A stretch of DNA of 64,000 nt from contig JACREF010000012.1 in NCBI GenBank assembly GCA_016218365.1, positions 16,876 to 80,875 of the forward strand, written 5' to 3'. This document shows positions 48,596 through 61,675 of the stretch, one piece after another. This DNA comes from Gammaproteobacteria bacterium. GTDB lineage: Bacteria; Pseudomonadota; Gammaproteobacteria; SZUA-140. The position numbers were made by a program, and so were the translations under genes. The stretch's first letter is position 1, and the number at the start of each line of letters is the position of its first letter. A model generated the notes under the pieces. It saw only the letters and a list, made by a program, of their open reading frames with translations, was not told where the DNA came from and ran no database searches.

Positions 48596-50257
48596 TCAGG
48601 CGGCCGCGGCTTCCTTTTCTACACGCCGCGTGATCATCCACTGCTGGGCGATCGACAGCACGCTGTTGGCGACCCAATACAGAACCAGCCCCGATGGGAA
48701 GAACGCAAAAAAGAACGTGAATACAAACGGCAGAGCCATCAGCACCTTGGCCTGGATCGGATCCGGCGGCGGCGGATTCAATTTCTGCTGGATGTACATC
48801 GTGATCCCCATCAGCAGCGGCAGGATGTAATACGGGTCCTTCGTTGACAGGTCGTTGATCCAGCCAATGAACGGGGCCTGGCGCAGCTCGACGCTCTCCA
48901 GCAATACCCAGTACAGCGCGATGAACACCGGGATCTGGACCAGGATCGGCAGACACCCGCCAAGCGGGTTGATCTTTTCCTGTTTATACAGCTCCATCAT
49001 CGCGTGGCTCATGCGCTGCCGGTCATCCGAGTAACGCTCCCGGATCTGGGCAATCTTCGGCGTCATCTTGCGCATGTTCGCCATCGATTTATAGCTCTTC
49101 TCGGAGAGCTTGTAGAAGGCCAGCTTGATGATCAGCGTCAGCACGATGATCGACCAGCCCCAATTGCCGAGCAGCTTATTAATATGGGTCAGCAGCCAGA
49201 ACAACGGCTGCGAGATCACCGTCAACATGCCGTAATCGACGGTCAGCTTCAGACCCTCTGCCACCTCACCCAGGCGCTCCTGGTCCTTGGGCCCGACGTA
49301 GAACTTGCTGGAATAGATATATTGATCACCGGCACTGATCGTCTGCGGTGCCGATACCATACCCAGCACAAACGGATGGCCGTCCGGAGCCTTGCTGTAA
49401 TAATGGTAGGTATCGCCAGCAGACGGTATCCAGGCGCTGAGGAAATAATGCTGGATCATCGCCGCCCAGCCGGACTTGATGTCACGACTCAGATCCTTTT
49501 CTGCCATGTCATCAAAGTTGACCTTCTCGTACTTCTCCTGGTCGCTGTAGATCACACCGCCGGTATAGGTGCTGATGAACATCGACTTTTCATCATCACC
49601 CGGCCGACTGCGCTGCAACTGCAAATACTGGTTACCTTGCCACGCCACAGCAGAATGATTTTCAATCTGCTGGCTCATCTCCACCAGATAACTGTTGCGG
49701 TGGAATACATATGTTTTGGTGACAACTACGCCATCGGCCCCCTGCCATTGTAGCGGCACACTCAGGGTCTTGGCATCCGGAGAAAGCTGGTAGGCGTCCT
49801 GTGTGGCGGTGAACAGCGCATAGTGGTCCGGGGCACCCTGGCTGGATATCAGCCCACTCTGTGCAATCAGGACCTTGACCTGATCCTGCAGCAGTCGAAA
49901 TGGTTTATCGGGCGTATTGACGGCTACCGGATAGTTGCGCAGGTCGACGCGGCGGATGTCACCGCCACGGGTATCAATCTCCAGGTCCAGCACATCGGTA
50001 AGTACGCGGATTCTTTTTGAATCTGTAACCACGGTGGTGTCGGACGGGGTGGTGCCCACCGCGGCGGCTATGCTTGAGGCTTGCGGCGGCGTCTGTGGCA
50101 AATCCGCCATAACCGGGGTGGTTGCCGGTGTTGAAGCGCTGGCCATCGTTGACGGCTGCGGTTCGGGTTTGCTGCCATAGTCGTTCTGCCACGCCTGCCA
50201 TAACAGCAACAGCACCACTGACAGGGCAAAAAACAGGATTATTCTTTGATTTTCCAT
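48596..50257 (-). CDS. yidC: Membrane protein insertase YidC
   Basis: 553 residues. N-terminal helix, large periplasmic domain of about 320 residues, and the conserved membrane core ([20 protein letters not shown]). C-terminal tail [10 protein letters not shown]. Inserts and folds inner membrane proteins, alone or with SecYEG. Overlaps the end of yidD by 19 bases. Confidence 0.98.
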   Translation of the reverse strand: MENQRIILFFALSVVLLLLWQAWQNDYGSKPEPQPSTMASASTPATTPVMADLPQTPPQASSIAAAVGTTPSDTTVVTDSKRIRVLTDVLDLEIDTRGGDIRRVDLRNYPVAVNTPDKPFRLLQDQVKVLIAQSGLISSQGAPDHYALFTATQDAYQLSPDAKTLSVPLQWQGADGVVVTKTYVFHRNSYLVEMSQQIENHSAVAWQGNQYLQLQRSRPGDDEKSMFISTYTGGVIYSDQEKYEKVNFDDMAEKDLSRDIKSGWAAMIQHYFLSAWIPSAGDTYHYYSKAPDGHPFVLGMVSAPQTISAGDQYIYSSKFYVGPKDQERLGEVAEGLKLTVDYGMLTVISQPLFWLLTHINKLLGNWGWSIIVLTLIIKLAFYKLSEKSYKSMANMRKMTPKIAQIRERYSDDRQRMSHAMMELYKQEKINPLGGCLPILVQIPVFIALYWVLLESVELRQAPFIGWINDLSTKDPYYILPLLMGITMYIQQKLNPPPPDPIQAKVLMALPFVFTFFFAFFPSGLVLYWVANSVLSIAQQWMITRRVEKEAAAA

Positions 50258-50487
50258 TTGCTTGTGACTTCCATTCTTTCAGGCACCGGGTCCACCCCGC
50301 CAGGATGCCAAGGGTGACAGTGGCTGACACGCCTGATCGCGAGCAATACGCCCTTCCAGGCACCGTGCCGTTCCAGCGCCTCGAGAGCATATGCGGAGCA
50401 TGTTGGATAAAAGCGGCAATTATTGCCCAGGAACGGGCTCAATGTATAGCGATAGACCTTGATCAGCCCGGCCATCAACCAGCGCAT
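50239..50487 (-). CDS. yidD: Membrane protein insertion efficiency factor YidD
   Basis: 82 residues. VYRYTLSPFLGNNCRFYPTC and SAYALEALERHG with HPWHPGGVDPVP are diagnostic. A small amphipathic membrane-associated protein that assists YidC. Overlaps rnpA by 13 bases and yidC by 19. Confidence 0.96.
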   Translation of the reverse strand: MRWLMAGLIKVYRYTLSPFLGNNCRFYPTCSAYALEALERHGAWKGVLLAIRRVSHCHPWHPGGVDPVPERMEVTSKWKIKE

Positions 50488-50846
50488 AACCTGGCCTTAC
50501 TCCATAATTCATCCAGCTCGGCAAACAAGCTGCTGTTGCTCAGTTCGCCGGCACCAGGCCTTACCAGCACCACACAATCATGGGGCAACATCCGTTCCCG
50601 GGTATGACGAAAGCTTTCCCGGATGATGCGTTTGACCCGGTTACGTTGATTGGCCTTGCGGATGTTTTTTTTTGCTACCACCAGACCCAGGCGCGGGGCA
50701 TCACCCAGCGCCCTTCTCGTCAGCAGCATCAGGTGGCCGGTATTATGCTTTTTTCCACGCTCAAAGACAAAACGGAACTCGGCAGGATGAAGCAGCCGGT
50801 TCTGCGCCCCGAATCCATAGTCTGGTCGGGGCTGGGACGTCGCCAA
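50475..50846 (-). CDS. rnpA: Ribonuclease P protein component
   Basis: 123 residues. The RNR-type motif AKKNIRKANQRNRVKRIIRE and RLLHPAEFRFVFERG define RnpA. The only start compatible with the frame and rpmH end is a TTG one base after the rpmH stop codon, so translation is probably coupled to rpmH. Processes tRNA 5' ends with the RNase P RNA. Confidence 0.94.
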   Translation of the reverse strand: MATSQPRPDYGFGAQNRLLHPAEFRFVFERGKKHNTGHLMLLTRRALGDAPRLGLVVAKKNIRKANQRNRVKRIIRESFRHTRERMLPHDCVVLVRPGAGELSNSSLFAELDELWSKARLCAG

Positions 50847-50847
50847 A

Positions 50848-50982
50848 TCAGGCAGACAGGCGCACCCGGCCTTTCGCCCGGCGGCTGCTGAGGACCTTGC
50901 GGCCGCCTGCGGTCTTCATGCGGGCCCGAAAGCCGTGGGTGCGTTTGCGCTTGAGCTGGCTGGGCTGATATGTTCTTTTCAT
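50848..50982 (-). CDS. rpmH: 50S ribosomal protein L34
   Basis: 44 residues, read directly from the minus strand ([20 protein letters not shown] at the start, ending GRVRLSA). Highly basic, exact family length, and first gene of rpmH-rnpA-yidD-yidC-mnmE, divergent from dnaA. Confidence 0.97.
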   Translation of the reverse strand: MKRTYQPSQLKRKRTHGFRARMKTAGGRKVLSSRRAKGRVRLSA

Positions 50983-51164
50983 GGTCTGGGCTCTTTAAGG
51001 TTGGAAAGAAGGCTTCCACCTGTACTATGTAATGCTGAAAAGCCCGGTATTCTGCCGTGCCTGCACGCCAATGTCAAGGCCGGCGGCAGCCTGCTTCGGC
51101 TTAATACAACTAGAATGACACCCTGAAGCGGTATACACTTCACGCTCTATCCGTTGCGTGCTTA

Positions 51165-52547
51165 ATGTCAATCTGGGGGCCGTCTCTCGTGGCGAACGCT
51201 CTGTGGGAAAGCTGTCTCGAATTGCTTGAAAATGAGCTGAGCCCTCAGCAATTCAATACCTGGATAAGGCCGCTGCATGCTGTCGAGCAACAGGGCCGTA
51301 TCCAGCTTCTGGCGCCCAATCGCTTTGTCAAGGACTGGGTTCAGGAGCGACTGATGAAACAGATCTCGGAGACCTTGTGTCAACTCGACAATGGCAGTGC
51401 GGTCAAGGTCTCGCTGGAGATCGGCACCCAGCAACCGCCCGCTATCGATCCGACTGCAAAGCTTCCCGCCCCATCATCGCCCGCACCCCAGTTCAGTCGC
51501 CAGGAAGACGCCGGGGGGTTTGGTCACAGAAACTCGCTGAAACCTGAGTTCACGTTTGATACCTTCATCGAGGGTAAATCCAACCAGCTCCCGCGCGCTG
51601 CGGCACTGCAGGTAGCCGAGAATCCAGGCGCCGCCTACAACCCGCTGTTTATCTACGGCGGCGTTGGCCTTGGTAAGACCCACCTGATGCACGCTGTTGG
51701 TAATATGATCATGGCTCGCAACCCCCGGGCGCGGGTCATCTATGTCCATTCAGAACGTTTTGTCGGTGATATGGTCAAGGCCTTTCAGCACAACACCATC
51801 GACGGCTTCAAGCGCTACTATCGCTCGGCTGATGCCCTGTTGATCGATGACATCCAGTTCTTTGCCAACAAGGAACGGTCTCAGGAAGAATTTTTTCATA
51901 CCTTCAACACCCTGCTCGAGGGACAGCGACAAGTCATCCTGACCTGTGACCGTTACCCAAAAGAGGTTGGCGGTCTTGAAGAACGCCTCAAGTCGCGCTT
52001 CGGACATGGCTTGACCGTGGCGGTCGAACCGCCGGAACTGGAGACCAGGGTTGCAATTCTGATCAACAAGGCCCTGCAGCGTCGCATCGTGTTGCCCAAT
52101 GAGGCGGCCTTTTTCATCGCCAAGCGTATTCCCTCCAATGTCCGGGACCTGGAGGGGGCGTTGAACCGCGTGCATGCCCACGCCCGTTTCACAGGGCGGC
52201 CGATTGATACAGAGATGGTGAAAGAAGCACTGAAGGATCTGTTGGCGATGCAGGACAAGCAGGTTACCATCGACAATATTCAGAAAACGGTCTCTGAATA
52301 TTTTAAGATCCGCTACTCTGACCTGTTGTCAAAAAAGCGGTCACGCTCTATCGCCTATCCGCGGCAGATCGCAATGACGCTGGCGCGTGAGCTGACCAGC
52401 CATAGCTTGCCGGAGATCGGTGAAGCCTTTGGCGGGCGCGACCATACGACGGTGTTGCACGCATGCAGAAAAATGGTCAACGAAAGGCGCAACACTGCCA
52501 GGGTCAGCGAGGACTTTTCAAACCTGTTAAGGATACTGACGACTTGA
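51165..52547 (+). CDS. dnaA: Chromosomal replication initiator DnaA
   Basis: 460 residues. Domain I ([21 protein letters not shown]), a flexible linker, AAA+ with [16 protein letters not shown] and LLIDDIQF, and the C-terminal helix-turn-helix [15 protein letters not shown]. Opens the origin at DnaA boxes located just downstream. The start is ATG 51165 or a GTG at 51189 that has GGGGG upstream; both give full domains. Confidence 0.97.
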   Translation: MSIWGPSLVANALWESCLELLENELSPQQFNTWIRPLHAVEQQGRIQLLAPNRFVKDWVQERLMKQISETLCQLDNGSAVKVSLEIGTQQPPAIDPTAKLPAPSSPAPQFSRQEDAGGFGHRNSLKPEFTFDTFIEGKSNQLPRAAALQVAENPGAAYNPLFIYGGVGLGKTHLMHAVGNMIMARNPRARVIYVHSERFVGDMVKAFQHNTIDGFKRYYRSADALLIDDIQFFANKERSQEEFFHTFNTLLEGQRQVILTCDRYPKEVGGLEERLKSRFGHGLTVAVEPPELETRVAILINKALQRRIVLPNEAAFFIAKRIPSNVRDLEGALNRVHAHARFTGRPIDTEMVKEALKDLLAMQDKQVTIDNIQKTVSEYFKIRYSDLLSKKRSRSIAYPRQIAMTLARELTSHSLPEIGEAFGGRDHTTVLHACRKMVNERRNTARVSEDFSNLLRILTT

Positions 52548-52751
52548 TGTCTGTAACATGTGGATAAATTTTGCCTGTGGACAAATAGCATGTTTACAAA
52601 CATTTTATCCACAACGTAAAGTATGTCTCGGGCCCGTTTTCGCACAGATATACTTGATAATAAGTAAATGATTTTAAACAGTAAAGTACTGTTGTCCACG
52701 TAAAATAGACTTACTAATAAGTCTAATAATTAACTTAAGTAAGGTAATAAT
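52548..52751. other. oriC: Chromosomal replication origin oriC (dnaA-dnaN intergenic region)
   Basis: Two perfect DnaA boxes, TGTGGATAA at 52559-52567 and TTATCCACA at 52605-52613, plus one-mismatch TGTGGACAA at 52576-52584 and a weaker TTGTCCACG at 52692-52700. Strongly AT-rich DNA (52640-52690 and 52700-52750) would unwind. No GATC site occurs, so Dam/SeqA control is unlikely. Gene orientation switches around this point as expected. The rpmH-dnaA gap has no box. Confidence 0.85.
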
Positions 52752-53852
52752 ATGAAATTCTTGGTTAGCCGTGATGCCCTGCAAAAACCATTAATGGCGG
52801 TTACCAACGTAGTGGAAAAGCGGCAGACCTTGCCGATCCTTGCCAATCTGCTGATTGAGGTCAAAGGCAGTACCTTGTCGCTGACAGGCACGGACCTGGA
52901 GGTGGAGATTCGCAGCACGCTGCCAATCAGTAACGGTGAAAATGGCATTGTCACAGTGCCGGCTAGAAAATTTTCTGATATTTGTCGAGCGTTGCCTGAT
53001 GGCGCTGATCTGACCGTATCACTGGATGATGACAGGATTGTCATCCGTTCTGGCAAAAGCCGCTTTGCCCTGGCCTCATTGCCGGCCCAGGATTTCCCGG
53101 TTGTAGATGCCGATTCCAATGTGCATACCTTCGCCCTGCCACAATTCATGTTGAAGAAAGCGATCGCCAGGACCTACTTTGCAATGGCGCAACAAGATGT
53201 TCGCTATTATCTAAACGGCATGTTGTTCGAGATCTCGCCCAAATCATTGGTCCTGGTGGCCACAGATGGTCACCGCCTCGCGTTGTCAGAAACCGAGCAT
53301 CGGATTAATATAAATGAAAATCAACAAGTTATTATGCCAAGAAAGGGTGTGGTCGAATTACTGAGGCTGCTCGATGATAATGATGAGCCGGTTCAGATTG
53401 AGCTGGGCAACAGCTACATCAGGATACGTAGCGACGCCATGTGCTTCACCTCTAAACTGATCGATGGACGTTTTCCGGATTATCAGAATGTACTGCCGAA
53501 AAATCCTGACAAAGTGGTTGTCAGCGATAGAAATACCTTGCGCCAATCATTGTCTCGAGCCGCCATCCTCTCCAATGAAAAATATCGCGGCGTACGACTG
53601 GCGGTATCCAAGGGAAGCCTGAAAATCTTTGCCCACAACCCGGATCAGGAAGAGGCCGAAGAAGAGTTGAGCGTGGACTATTCAGGGCAGGAGCTGGAAA
53701 TTGGTTTCAATGTCAGTTACCTGTTAGACGCCATTGCTGCCGGGGATTCAGAACTGGTTCAGATATCACTGTCTGATCCAAACAGTTGTTGTTTGATACA
53801 GGGTGTTGGTGTGCCGGACAACAAATATGTTGTCATGCCGATGCGTCTGTAG
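52752..53852 (+). CDS. dnaN: DNA polymerase III sliding clamp (beta subunit)
   Basis: 366 residues in three similar clamp domains. MKFLVSRDALQKPLMAVTNV at the start and the C-terminal YVVMPMRL are the family ends. Ring clamp that tethers polymerase III and binds many repair proteins. Directly downstream of oriC, transcribed away from it. Confidence 0.98.
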   Translation: MKFLVSRDALQKPLMAVTNVVEKRQTLPILANLLIEVKGSTLSLTGTDLEVEIRSTLPISNGENGIVTVPARKFSDICRALPDGADLTVSLDDDRIVIRSGKSRFALASLPAQDFPVVDADSNVHTFALPQFMLKKAIARTYFAMAQQDVRYYLNGMLFEISPKSLVLVATDGHRLALSETEHRININENQQVIMPRKGVVELLRLLDDNDEPVQIELGNSYIRIRSDAMCFTSKLIDGRFPDYQNVLPKNPDKVVVSDRNTLRQSLSRAAILSNEKYRGVRLAVSKGSLKIFAHNPDQEEAEEELSVDYSGQELEIGFNVSYLLDAIAAGDSELVQISLSDPNSCCLIQGVGVPDNKYVVMPMRL

Positions 53853-53909
53853 ATCCTGTAGGGCACAATCCGCTTTGATTTACTCATTACATTCAATCAG
53901 TTGATACCG

Positions 53910-57439
<3,530 letters not shown>

Positions 57440-58438
57440 TTATTGATACTCTTCATTGGCCATGGCGTAGCATAGCGCGCCTTCAAGGCCGATCTCAGGA
57501 TCAGTGATAATGTGTACTGGAATACCCGTCAGTAGCGACGACATCTTGCCCTTGTCGAGCAGGGCATTGAGGAATCGCCCGTCAGTCAACCAGGGAAGGA
57601 TCTTTGGCGCAATCCCGCCGGCTATATAGAGCCCGCCAAACGGCAGGGTCAACAGCGCGCAGTTACCTGCGGTACTGCCCAGCATCGAGGAAAATAATTG
57701 CACGGCCTGGGTAGCCTGTTTGTCGCCGCGCTGTGCACTATGGGTAATCTGTACAGCACTGTCATGGGGCAGGCGCGAAGTGGCGTCGTGATGTTCCGTG
57801 GTAAGGTGGCAGAAAAAGCGGTCCAAGTTGATCAGTCCCTGACCTGACAGCAGCATTTCACAGCTGACCCGACCCGAATCAGCAGACAGGAATCTGGTGA
57901 GCTGTTGTTGCAATATGGAGGTAGGGGCAAAATCACTGTGCCCCCCTTCCGATGGCAATACCCTCCAGCCCTGTTGTAGCGGGATCAGCGTGGCCATGCC
58001 GAGACCAGTGCCTGCTCCAATTACGAAGCGGGGCGCCGCGGCATTGAAGACACCGGCTTGTAAGGTTACGAATTTACCAGCAGGCAAAGCTGGTAGCGCA
58101 CAGGCAACAGCAAAAAAATCATTGATCAACAGCACCGGATTGCCAGCGAGTTGAGCACTGAGTATATCGCTATCAAGTCGCCACGGCAGATTCGTAACAA
58201 TAGCTGAACGACCATCAGCGCTGACAGGGCCGGCTACTGCAAGACAGCTGACCGCGGGTGGCAGGTGGCCGGAGGCCGCTGTTAAGCCAAGGAAGTGCTC
58301 AAGCAGCTCCGAGAATCCACTATAGCGTTGGGATTCGTAGTGTTCCTGAAACAGGGTGTGATGGGTGTTGCCCGAGACCGCTGAGAGCCTGAGCAGGGTC
58401 TTGGTGCCCCCAATGTCGGCAGCCAGGATGGTGGTCAT
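57440..58438 (-). CDS. glk: Glucokinase
   Basis: 332 residues. ATP motif ILAADIGGTKTLLRL, catalytic Asp in VLLINDFFAVACALP, and GAGTGLGMATL; matches the E. coli Glk family rather than ROK kinases. Phosphorylates glucose. Its stop codon directly abuts the gyrB stop with no intervening base. Starts in the last codons of pgl (ATGA overlap), so pgl and glk are co-transcribed. Confidence 0.93.
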   Translation of the reverse strand: MTTILAADIGGTKTLLRLSAVSGNTHHTLFQEHYESQRYSGFSELLEHFLGLTAASGHLPPAVSCLAVAGPVSADGRSAIVTNLPWRLDSDILSAQLAGNPVLLINDFFAVACALPALPAGKFVTLQAGVFNAAAPRFVIGAGTGLGMATLIPLQQGWRVLPSEGGHSDFAPTSILQQQLTRFLSADSGRVSCEMLLSGQGLINLDRFFCHLTTEHHDATSRLPHDSAVQITHSAQRGDKQATQAVQLFSSMLGSTAGNCALLTLPFGGLYIAGGIAPKILPWLTDGRFLNALLDKGKMSSLLTGIPVHIITDPEIGLEGALCYAMANEEYQ

Positions 58439-59190
58439 CGGGCAGGCCTCATAGGGCTGGTGAGCAGTCTGCAGGCGGCCCGATCCAAGTGCCAGCTGAC
58501 ATTGGGCTGTGTCAATAGCCTGCTGGCGGGAAGGTGTCGGATATCATCGGTCTCGAATAATTGACGGATGATCTCGGCCTTGCCATCACCAGCGGCCAAC
58601 ACCATGACATGGCGAGCATGGCAGATCACCGGAAAGGTGATGCTGATGCGCCAGCGTGCGAGGCGCTCGACATAACAGGCCGCAACGCTCTTATTGTTTT
58701 CATGCAGGATCGCGCTGGAAGGGAACAACGAGGCAACGTGGCCATCTGGGCCGAGTCCGAGCAATACCACGTCAAAGCAGGGTCCGTGCTCCGTGGCAGG
58801 TAACGAATGTTGCAGTGTTTCGGCATAAAGCCGGGCCGCGAGCGCTGGATCCGTTAATTCACCGGCAATCCTGTGGATCGTTGGCCGATAGCGACTGATA
58901 TGGGAAAACAGCGCGGTGTCTGCCATGCGGAAATTGCTGTCGGGGTGGTCTGGCGGGACGCAGCGTTCATCACCAAAATAAATATGACAGTGTTGCCATC
59001 CCAACCTAGCGATATCCGGTTCTTGTGAAAGTCGCTGATACAGCGATTGCGGGGTCGTTCCCCCGGAGAGCGCGAGATGAAAGCCGCCATGTGCAGCCAT
59101 GGCCTCGGCAAAATACCCTGCCAGATGGTTGATGACCACGCGGTTTAGGTCATCCAGGTTATTGGCGATGTGCAGTTGGTCGGGGATCAT
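58435..59190 (-). CDS. pgl: 6-phosphogluconolactonase
   Basis: 251 residues from ATG 59190, one base after the stop of the HDOD gene; the longer frame from 59286 overlaps that gene and lacks family similarity. FHLALSGGTTPQSLYQRLS, FGDERCVPPDHPDSNF and LLGLGPDGHVASLFP are the DevB/SOL-type signatures. Hydrolyses 6-phosphogluconolactone in the oxidative pentose phosphate or Entner-Doudoroff route. No zwf or edd is nearby. Confidence 0.92.
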   Translation of the reverse strand: MIPDQLHIANNLDDLNRVVINHLAGYFAEAMAAHGGFHLALSGGTTPQSLYQRLSQEPDIARLGWQHCHIYFGDERCVPPDHPDSNFRMADTALFSHISRYRPTIHRIAGELTDPALAARLYAETLQHSLPATEHGPCFDVVLLGLGPDGHVASLFPSSAILHENNKSVAACYVERLARWRISITFPVICHARHVMVLAAGDGKAEIIRQLFETDDIRHLPASRLLTQPNVSWHLDRAACRLLTSPMRPAR

Positions 59191-59191
59191 G

Positions 59192-60808
59192 TCAGCGAGA
59201 GATCTGGATCGCGAGGCGGGCCTGAGCAACGAATTGCATGAATCCGCGATAGTTGATCGGTGTAATGGCCGGGCTGCGTCCGGCAAAGATCAATCCGAGT
59301 GGTTTCTGACCGGTGCGCATTGCCGCCAGGATAAAGGCCGGGTTGCCGATCTTGGTGCGAAAGTCTGCAGGCAGATACTTGGCCCAGCTGGGGTCTGCGG
59401 GATTGTCGACCAGCAGCTCGGAACCATTGAGAATGATCTTCGAAAACAGATCGGTGTCAGGCGCCAGCGGAAAATTGAAATATTTGAGAAACAATTCAGG
59501 GTTTTTACCATGAGCCAGTCGTGCGGCATAGGCCGTATGATTGGTGTTGACCAGCATCAGTACCGCATGATCAAAGCCCGCACTGTTGTGTATGGCAAGC
59601 AGCACCTTATCAAAGATGGCATGCAATCCGGCCCGCTGTGCCAGCATCGCGGTGATTTCTTGGATATACTGCAGCTGGGCATTGCTGTCGACACCATGAT
59701 TGGCGGCGGCGTCAGTCGCGAGGGCATTGGCAGGGACAGCATTGGGCAGGGAGAGAGGGTCTTCGCTAAGTGCCGTTTCGGCATCATCTGCCAGATTTGA
59801 TTCGTCATTATTTTCAAGCTGGTCGATCTTGATCTGGGTATTACCGGCAAGGTAGGCCAGCTTGAGGGCCAGCCGGTCACGGATCCCATCACCGCTGATG
59901 TCGGTATTGGGCATCAGTTTTTTGGTCTTCAGCCCACATTCTGATGCCAGATCACATGACATCTTGAAGGAGCTGACCAGGCAGTTATCAACTTTACTGA
60001 ATTCGACCCCCAAGACCTTGGAGATGGTGCCAAGCATTTCACGGAAGTTCATGCCGCCGTAATTGGCCTCGCCGGTTTGCAGCGCCTCGACCGCCTTAGA
60101 AGACAGTGTAGAGATCATGGAGTTCAACTCGGCGGGGTTGCGGGTATAACCGAGTTTATTGGGCGCGGTGGTCTGCAGGGATTTGACGATGTTGGCGGGA
60201 AACCCCCAGTTTTCAGCAATACACTTGCCGATGTCGGACAGCGAGCCGCCAAGATATTTTTTTTCTATGAGATCTCCATCCGTACCATTAATCTGTTTTT
60301 CGGCATTCATCTCCATGTATTTATTAGAAAAGGCATAAGCAGAGATGATTTCGCCCAGATTGTGCAACAGTGCACAGGTATAGGTCTCCTCAATATCCTT
60401 GACCCCGGCAGCCAGCGCCAGTTCGCGGGCAAAACCGGCGGTCAGATAGGCCCTGACCAGCAATTTGTCCATGTCCACATTCGGGTTATCAAGCTGAAAG
60501 CTTTCGATCAGTTTCAGTGTCAGCGCCATGTTCATGATGGTGTTGAAGCCAAGCAACACGATGCCGCGCGAGATCAGACTGATCTTGCCCGTTCCGCGGT
60601 TGTAATGGATCGAATTGGCGAGACGCAGCAGCTTGGTCGTCATGTTGACATCTTTGGTCACCTCGTTGGCCAACTCGACGGCGCTGCTGTCCGGGTTCGA
60701 GCCGATCGTGCGTATCCGGTTGACCGTGGAGCTGAAGATCGGCAGGTCACCAAACTCACTGATATGGTGATTGATCTCTTTAAGGATATGTGTGCAATCC
60801 GTCGTCAT
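59192..60808 (-). CDS. HDOD-domain protein with C-terminal GAF-like domain
   Basis: 538 residues from ATG 60808; a GTG at 60823 adds five. Residues ~20-220 form an HDOD domain (LPIFSSTVNRIRTIGSNPD, then CALLHNLGEIISAY). An acidic low-complexity linker (~340-385) leads to a GAF-like C-terminal domain. HDOD proteins act in signalling, often with cyclic-di-GMP or two-component systems, but the catalytic HD residues are absent in this class. It is the first gene in front of pgl and glk, which may be incidental or may link sensing to sugar use. Confidence 0.8.
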   Translation of the reverse strand: MTTDCTHILKEINHHISEFGDLPIFSSTVNRIRTIGSNPDSSAVELANEVTKDVNMTTKLLRLANSIHYNRGTGKISLISRGIVLLGFNTIMNMALTLKLIESFQLDNPNVDMDKLLVRAYLTAGFARELALAAGVKDIEETYTCALLHNLGEIISAYAFSNKYMEMNAEKQINGTDGDLIEKKYLGGSLSDIGKCIAENWGFPANIVKSLQTTAPNKLGYTRNPAELNSMISTLSSKAVEALQTGEANYGGMNFREMLGTISKVLGVEFSKVDNCLVSSFKMSCDLASECGLKTKKLMPNTDISGDGIRDRLALKLAYLAGNTQIKIDQLENNDESNLADDAETALSEDPLSLPNAVPANALATDAAANHGVDSNAQLQYIQEITAMLAQRAGLHAIFDKVLLAIHNSAGFDHAVLMLVNTNHTAYAARLAHGKNPELFLKYFNFPLAPDTDLFSKIILNGSELLVDNPADPSWAKYLPADFRTKIGNPAFILAAMRTGQKPLGLIFAGRSPAITPINYRGFMQFVAQARLAIQISR

Positions 60809-60917
60809 CGTTGATCCGGGCACAAAGCGATAGTGCAGGTTACACTATTACGGACGATTCATCTGTAGCATGAGTGTGAGCTGAGCCGATTTTCAGGTGA
60901 CGCCCTGCCAGACAGGA

Positions 60918-61466
60918 TCATTGCTGCGGCAGTGATGGGATCGGGGCCGTGCGCGCCGGTCCGGTTGCCCGGAGGCTGGCGGCCACAACGCGTGCCTCAG
61001 CGAACTCAAGTTGCTCAGGCATGAAATAGGCGCCCCTGAATTCACCGTCGATGGGGCGCAGGATGATGTAGTAGGTCTGACCCTCGACCAGGGTCACGGT
61101 CCGGGTCCTGGATATCTTCTTGATTTTATGGCTGGGGCCAAAGCTGGTTTGGTTGTGGGCCGTGAGCTGGACCCTGCCCGGAGGCAGGGTGACCAGCGTA
61201 TACTCGGCCTTAGCCAGGCGCACCAGGGGTTTGTCATTGGCATCGACATCCAGCGGATTGTCGGCAAACCCCATCATCCGCTCGGTACCCGGGCGCATTA
61301 GATAGACCTTGGCATAAGCACCGCTATCGGGCTTCGCAGGGGTGAGCTGCACAGGCCCGATGGCCTGGCCGGCACAGGCACTGATAAGCAGAACAGCTGA
61401 CAAAACAATAAAATGGCGCAAGGTTCGAGGGCCTTCCGGCTTGATGATATCGTTGAATATACTCAT
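60918..61466 (-). CDS. Putative lipoprotein with DUF2846-like domain
   Basis: 182 residues. The hydrophobic segment FIVLSAVLLISAC ends in a lipobox (ISAC), so it is probably lipidated and exported. The following domain (AKVYLMRPGTERMMGFAD, then GQTYYIILRPIDG) resembles the DUF2846 family. The N-terminus is unusually long for a signal peptide (about 15 residues before the hydrophobic core), so a downstream TTG start is possible. Function unknown. Confidence 0.75.
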   Translation of the reverse strand: MSIFNDIIKPEGPRTLRHFIVLSAVLLISACAGQAIGPVQLTPAKPDSGAYAKVYLMRPGTERMMGFADNPLDVDANDKPLVRLAKAEYTLVTLPPGRVQLTAHNQTSFGPSHKIKKISRTRTVTLVEGQTYYIILRPIDGEFRGAYFMPEQLEFAEARVVAASLRATGPARTAPIPSLPQQ

Positions 61467-61675
61467 TCGAGACCTGACATGGCAACATGGCGTGGCGAAA
61501 GAGGCAGTTTCGAGTATAATGGCGCGCTTGTGCGCGGGTCCCGAGTTGCCTTGATGCCGGGGTCGCAGAACGAATTCCAGTCAGCAGGTCATCAATGGAT
61601 CTGCTGCTGCAGCGGCGGTGATATCTTCCTGCCATGCCATATTAGCTATTGATTTAAGATACTTGGAGAGCTGCC

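Noticed and set aside
50983..51164. Origin of replication in the rpmH-dnaA gap, as in some pseudomonads
   Set aside because: No DnaA box or long AT-rich tract in this gap; the dnaA-dnaN gap has both.
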